DNA of 38,090 bases from Candidatus Gastranaerophilales bacterium (GTDB lineage Bacteria > Cyanobacteriota > Vampirovibrionia > Gastranaerophilales > Gastranaerophilaceae). The stretch covers positions 1 to 38,090 of the forward strand of contig CANPWQ010000014.1 of NCBI GenBank assembly GCA_947584965.1. Reading direction: 5' to 3'. Positions 35,001 to 38,090 of the stretch are shown here, one piece after another; positions within the stretch are counted from its first letter, which is position 1; every line of letters begins with the position of its first letter. The position numbers were made by a program, and so were the translations under genes. The notes below the pieces were generated by a model, which had not been told where the DNA came from, ran no database searches, and worked only from the letters and a program-made list of their open reading frames with translations.

Positions 35001-36107
35001 ATGAATAAGAATAAGAAGAAGAAAAAATCATCGGATTTATCATTAGTTAATAATATTCTTATAGTTTTTATAATTATCGGAATTTCTGTTCTTTCATATT
35101 TATTTTTTTCAGTTATGAATTCACAAAAAAAAGAACCTGCTACGCCGATAAAAAATGAAAATGAACAAACTCAAACAGAAACCGTAAAACCGGAAACACC
35201 CGAAAAACAAATTCCGCCTGTCACAGCGGTGGAAACCCCTAACCTGCCTCCTTTTGAATATTATAAATTTAAATATATTTATACAATTAATGTTAAGGGG
35301 AAACTTAAAGTCCTTAATTTAAAAATACAAGTTCCTCAAACGGAAGAAAATAAACAATATATTAAAATTACTTCCGTTTCTTTAAAGCCTGATAAAGTTT
35401 ATAATACGGAAAACGGAGTAATCAGCGAATATAATTTTAAGGACGTCACAAAACCTGTCGTAGTATTTTATGAGGGCATTATAAAAACAAGAACTTATAA
35501 TCTCGAAGTCGCAAAATTAATGAACCGAAATATAAATCCCGAGCAAGATTTAAGCAGATATTTAAAACCCGAAAAACTTATTGAGTCAGCTGACCCCGTA
35601 ATAAAAAATATTGCAGCAAGTATAACGGGAAATTCACAAGAAGAAATAATCCAAAAAGTTTATGAATATTTGCAAAAACGAATAACTTATACCGTAATTA
35701 ATCGTGATATAGGCGCAAAACAAGCAATAACCCAAAGAAAAGGGAAATGCAGTGAATATGCTGCCGCAATGACAGCTATATTACGCGCAAAAAATATACC
35801 CGCAAAAGTTGTTTCAGGTGATATCCTTAGAGAAAATGATACTCCGCACGCTTGGGTTGAGGTTTATTTCGATAAGTACGGCTGGGTAACTTTTGATCCT
35901 ACTCATCAAGGTATTACTAAATATAAGGAAGTAAACGGAAAACCAGTAATTGTGGGGACTATTTATAATTCGGCAAACCCGGGCATGAGCTATATTAAAA
36001 ACAGCTCAAATATATTATCATTTAATCCTATTATGTTTATGTATGCTACAAAACAAAAAGGTCAAGCATCATATAATGAAGTCTTTGAAATAGAACGCTT
36101 GAAGTAA
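35001..36107 (+). CDS. Membrane-anchored transglutaminase-like protein
   Basis: A 368-residue protein with an N-terminal basic segment and one membrane helix (about 19-42), so the body is outside the cytoplasmic membrane. A Thr/Glu/Pro-rich linker (about 45-85) is followed by a beta domain. The transglutaminase/protease core has KGKCSEYAAAM (Cys about 250), HAWVEVYF (His about 283) and FDPTHQG (Asp about 298). These are the triad of the papain-like transglutaminase family. It may crosslink or cut peptides at the cell surface. Last gene of the operon, 9 bases after the second GT39-like gene, with an AGAGG Shine-Dalgarno. Confidence 0.85.
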   Translation: MNKNKKKKKSSDLSLVNNILIVFIIIGISVLSYLFFSVMNSQKKEPATPIKNENEQTQTETVKPETPEKQIPPVTAVETPNLPPFEYYKFKYIYTINVKGKLKVLNLKIQVPQTEENKQYIKITSVSLKPDKVYNTENGVISEYNFKDVTKPVVVFYEGIIKTRTYNLEVAKLMNRNINPEQDLSRYLKPEKLIESADPVIKNIAASITGNSQEEIIQKVYEYLQKRITYTVINRDIGAKQAITQRKGKCSEYAAAMTAILRAKNIPAKVVSGDILRENDTPHAWVEVYFDKYGWVTFDPTHQGITKYKEVNGKPVIVGTIYNSANPGMSYIKNSSNILSFNPIMFMYATKQKGQASYNEVFEIERLK

Positions 36108-36214
36108 AATAAATAACCGTATCCTTAGAAATAATTCCTTTCTATAGAAGCCAACTCGAAATAAAATCTTTTTTACAAATAAAAATGGGAATATCAGCTA
36201 TAAATGCTTCATAT

Positions 36215-37132
36215 TTAATGATTTACTAATATATTTATTAATGCTTGTGTCAGAGGATAACCTGTTTTCTTTTCTACATTAATGAACATAGGAGCAGGAT
36301 TAGCTTCAATGAAAACATATTCATTTTTTGAATTTAATCTTATATCAATACCCGAATATTTTAAATCACAAATTTTCATAACTTTTAAACAATCTTGTTT
36401 TACCTTTTCAGGCAGTTCTATAGGAATCAATTCTGCATTTCCGTCGGTTCTAAAGTCGATATTATCTGTTCGAATTTCTAAAGCATAAATTTCTTCTTGG
36501 TAAGCATAAACTCGAATGTCAGTACCATCAATATATTCTTGGAATTGAACAGGAGAAACAATTAGTTGTGATAATTTCTGTTTAGTAAAATCATCTTTAG
36601 TCATTTTTTTAGTATATGCACCGCCGCGTACAGGTTTTAAAATTATTTGCTCATTATTAGATTCAAAAAAATCTAAAACAGAATCTTTATCATTTGTTAT
36701 TAAAGTTCTAGGTACTCTTATGTTATTTTTCTTAAACAAATTAGTAAGATAAGGCTTTTTCTTATGTAGTTCAAATGCATTTATTGAATTAACCCAATTA
36801 ATTTTTAAGGAATAAAAAAGACTGTATAAAGCAGATTCACGCTCACGGTATACCATATTAGACAAAAAATCAGTATTATCCCCATCATCAATTGTTTCAT
36901 TTTTAATACCGGAAAAGTTTCTCCAGTATACACTTTTAATATCGGAAAAATCAATTTTTTTGTTATCTATAATTATACTGCCTGAATTTTCACAATCCGC
37001 TTTCCAGCTGAAAAGTACATCATATGGATATTGAGCAGTATCTAAGAAACAATATTCTTCTTTAATATCTTGAAGATGTTTTGCAACGTGTTTTGCATGT
37101 TCTTCTTCTTTATAACCTAAAATAACAATCAT
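36215..37132 (-). CDS. ATP-grasp ligase, MvdC/MvdD (graspetide synthetase)-like
   Basis: A 305-residue protein. The N-terminal part (IVILGYKEEEHAKHVAKHL, DIKSVYWRNFSG) has the layout of the pre-ATP-grasp domain of microviridin-type ligases, with YWRN in place of the usual W-Y-R-R. The ATP-grasp domain follows: IILKPVRGGAY (nucleotide Lys), VQFQEYIDGTDIRVYAY, and YSGIDIRLNSKNEYVFIEANPAP with the metal-binding E-x-N. Such enzymes join side-chain carboxylates to Thr/Ser/Lys in ribosomal peptides; RimK-type peptide ligases are the alternative. An AGAGG Shine-Dalgarno is present. A 47-codon frame on the same strand upstream (37201-37344) could be its substrate. Confidence 0.7.
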   Translation of the reverse strand: MIVILGYKEEEHAKHVAKHLQDIKEEYCFLDTAQYPYDVLFSWKADCENSGSIIIDNKKIDFSDIKSVYWRNFSGIKNETIDDGDNTDFLSNMVYRERESALYSLFYSLKINWVNSINAFELHKKKPYLTNLFKKNNIRVPRTLITNDKDSVLDFFESNNEQIILKPVRGGAYTKKMTKDDFTKQKLSQLIVSPVQFQEYIDGTDIRVYAYQEEIYALEIRTDNIDFRTDGNAELIPIELPEKVKQDCLKVMKICDLKYSGIDIRLNSKNEYVFIEANPAPMFINVEKKTGYPLTQALINILVNH

Positions 37133-37200
37133 ATATACCTCTGTTTTTTTATATATATTATATTAATACTTAAATAATTTCTTCACACATATATTTTAAA

Positions 37201-37344
37201 CTATTTATATTTTATACTGTTATTTAAATAGTTCTCTTTCCTCAAAAATTCGGATATAAATTTTGCAGGATCGTCAGCTTTTCCCTGATATTGACCAACG
37301 CGAATTGTTAAAGGTAAAATGGAAACTTTGTTAGGAAACCTCAT
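37201..37344 (-). CDS. 47-residue ORF, candidate precursor peptide
   Basis: ATG at 37344, TAG at 37201, 68 bases before the ATP-grasp gene on the same strand. An in-frame TAA lies two codons upstream, so the ATG is the only start. The peptide begins MRFPNKVSILPLTIRV and continues with GKADDPAKFISEFLRKENYL, rich in acidic and Lys/Ser residues that a side-chain ligase could join. It lacks the known microviridin core motif (T-x-K-Y-P-S-D). Purine-rich AGGTGG lies about 20 bases upstream, too far for a normal Shine-Dalgarno. It is called from position and composition only. Confidence 0.4.
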   Translation of the reverse strand: MRFPNKVSILPLTIRVGQYQGKADDPAKFISEFLRKENYLNNSIKYK

Positions 37345-37452
37345 CGGTTATTCTTTGATTTCCACCTAATTATCCTATTAATTAAAACTATTTAAAGATT
37401 GAAAAAAAACATAAATTATGTTTTTATTTATGTATTAATTTATAGGTTATTT

Positions 37453-37947
37453 ATGATTAAAAAATTTTTAATTATTTGTCTGATTTTCATAGCTTTAATA
37501 GGCGCTGTCTTTTGGTTATGCTTTTACAAAAGAACTCCTATCAAGAACCTTGACTACTATTATAAAGATAATAATACAACCATTTGTTTTCCACATTTGG
37601 ACAATTGTTGTTCTGCAGAACCAACACAAATTAGTTTTATCAATAATAAAACATTTATAGGTCTTGGTATTGGTGAACAATTGTATGATACTTCTACCTA
37701 TAAATACGATAAAAAAACAGATAAATATACCGTTGATATGCTACTTGACCGAGATTTTAGCACCGACTTGGGTTATTATTCTAAATGTCCCTACGATGAT
37801 GGGATAATAACGCATGTACTTTTTGGAATTACATATATCCCGTCAAAGAAAATATTTAAAGCAGAATATAAAGGCTTTTTATCATCAAAAGAAATTGTTA
37901 TAAATGACTCATATGGTAATCCATCAACACACTATTTTAGACATTAA
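37453..37947 (+). CDS. Membrane-anchored or exported protein, probably interrupted by an in-frame stop
   Basis: Starts at the ATG at 37453 (MIKKFLIICLIFIALIGAVFW, membrane anchor or signal; 164 residues). A TTG 54 bases earlier is open but would put a second hydrophobic stretch in front. The outer part has four Cys (CFPHLDNCC and YYSKCPYDD) and alternating strands. No family recognised. After the TAA at 37945 the same frame stays open to the window end (see next entry), so the intact protein was probably at least 47 residues longer. Confidence 0.6.
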   Translation: MIKKFLIICLIFIALIGAVFWLCFYKRTPIKNLDYYYKDNNTTICFPHLDNCCSAEPTQISFINNKTFIGLGIGEQLYDTSTYKYDKKTDKYTVDMLLDRDFSTDLGYYSKCPYDDGIITHVLFGITYIPSKKIFKAEYKGFLSSKEIVINDSYGNPSTHYFRH

Positions 37948-38090
37948 AACTTATATTACACTAAAGATAAACATTTTATTGGCGAATTAGATGATACATT
38001 AAAATATTTAAATGAAGAAGTAATAAAATCCTTTAACCCACCTAATAATTGTAATTATGGGGTTGATATTATTTACTTATTAAAAAATTA
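37948..38090 (+). pseudogene. In-frame continuation after the stop at 37945, cut by the window edge
   Basis: The frame of the preceding gene continues without stop for 47 codons and reads like protein (LYYTKDKHFIGELDDTLKYL, then EEVIKSFNPPNNC). This suggests a nonsense change (for example AAA to TAA) in a once longer gene. A separate gene start was not found here. Confidence 0.45.

Overview
The window looks like chromosome of a low-GC, non-photosynthetic relative of cyanobacteria, most likely a gut Gastranaerophilales (Vampirovibrionia, formerly Melainabacteria). This assignment is inference. It rests on strong A/T bias, paired proteins with a short N-terminal F-K/R-G motif (8902-10756), a DUF4330-like protein and an MvdC/MvdD-like ATP-grasp ligase. 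No rRNA or marker gene is present to settle it.

Layout. (1) 1-7400 is an accessory patch. Two tRNA-Pro genes point towards each other and share a 3' flanking repeat. Between them lie a zeta-toxin-like kinase with a small overlapping partner and an HNH endonuclease, a MITE-like element, a small orphan gene, and two divergent glycan-type genes (a QueC-like PP-loop protein and a GT2/pyruvyltransferase fusion). (2) 7428-19060 carries ugd, two gene pairs of unknown function, and ordinary genes: a 3-methyladenine glycosylase, rsmI, a STAS protein, a GH13-like protein and nagZ. (3) 19416-24298 on the minus strand is a tightly overlapping operon: heptose-7-P kinase-like, DUF4330-like, O-antigen ligase, sucC, sucD. 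(4) 25005-29861 on the minus strand is a CDP-sugar glycan operon: rfbF, GT2, rfbG, GT8, secreted protein. (5) 30137-36107 on the plus strand holds a UGM-like flavoprotein, two tandem GT39-like membrane glycosyltransferases and a membrane transglutaminase. (6) 36215-38090 has a graspetide-synthetase-like ATP-grasp gene with a 47-codon ORF upstream, and a membrane protein that ends at an in-frame stop.

Main finding: four glycan-related genes contain a run of 9 or 10 G or C inside the coding sequence (3717-3726, 5616-5625, 26789-26798, 31971-31979). With G and C each at roughly 15 percent (my rough estimate), about 0.003 runs of nine or more would be expected by chance in this length. Three of the genes are in frame. 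The fourth, a GT8 glycosyltransferase, is split exactly at its tract, and losing one G would restore a 337-residue enzyme. This is the signature of slipped-strand phase variation, as known from Campylobacter and Helicobacter surface-glycan genes. The window therefore appears to encode a multi-gene, independently switching surface-glycan system. I am not aware of such a system being described in this lineage.

How the genes fit together: ugd (UDP-glucuronate), rfbF/rfbG (CDP-4-keto-6-deoxyglucose) and the heptose kinase supply activated sugars. GT2, GT8 and GT39-like enzymes and a pyruvyl transferase assemble and decorate glycans, and an O-antigen ligase attaches a chain. The switching tracts sit in decorating enzymes and not in the precursor enzymes, as expected if the cell varies its surface without losing the core pathway.
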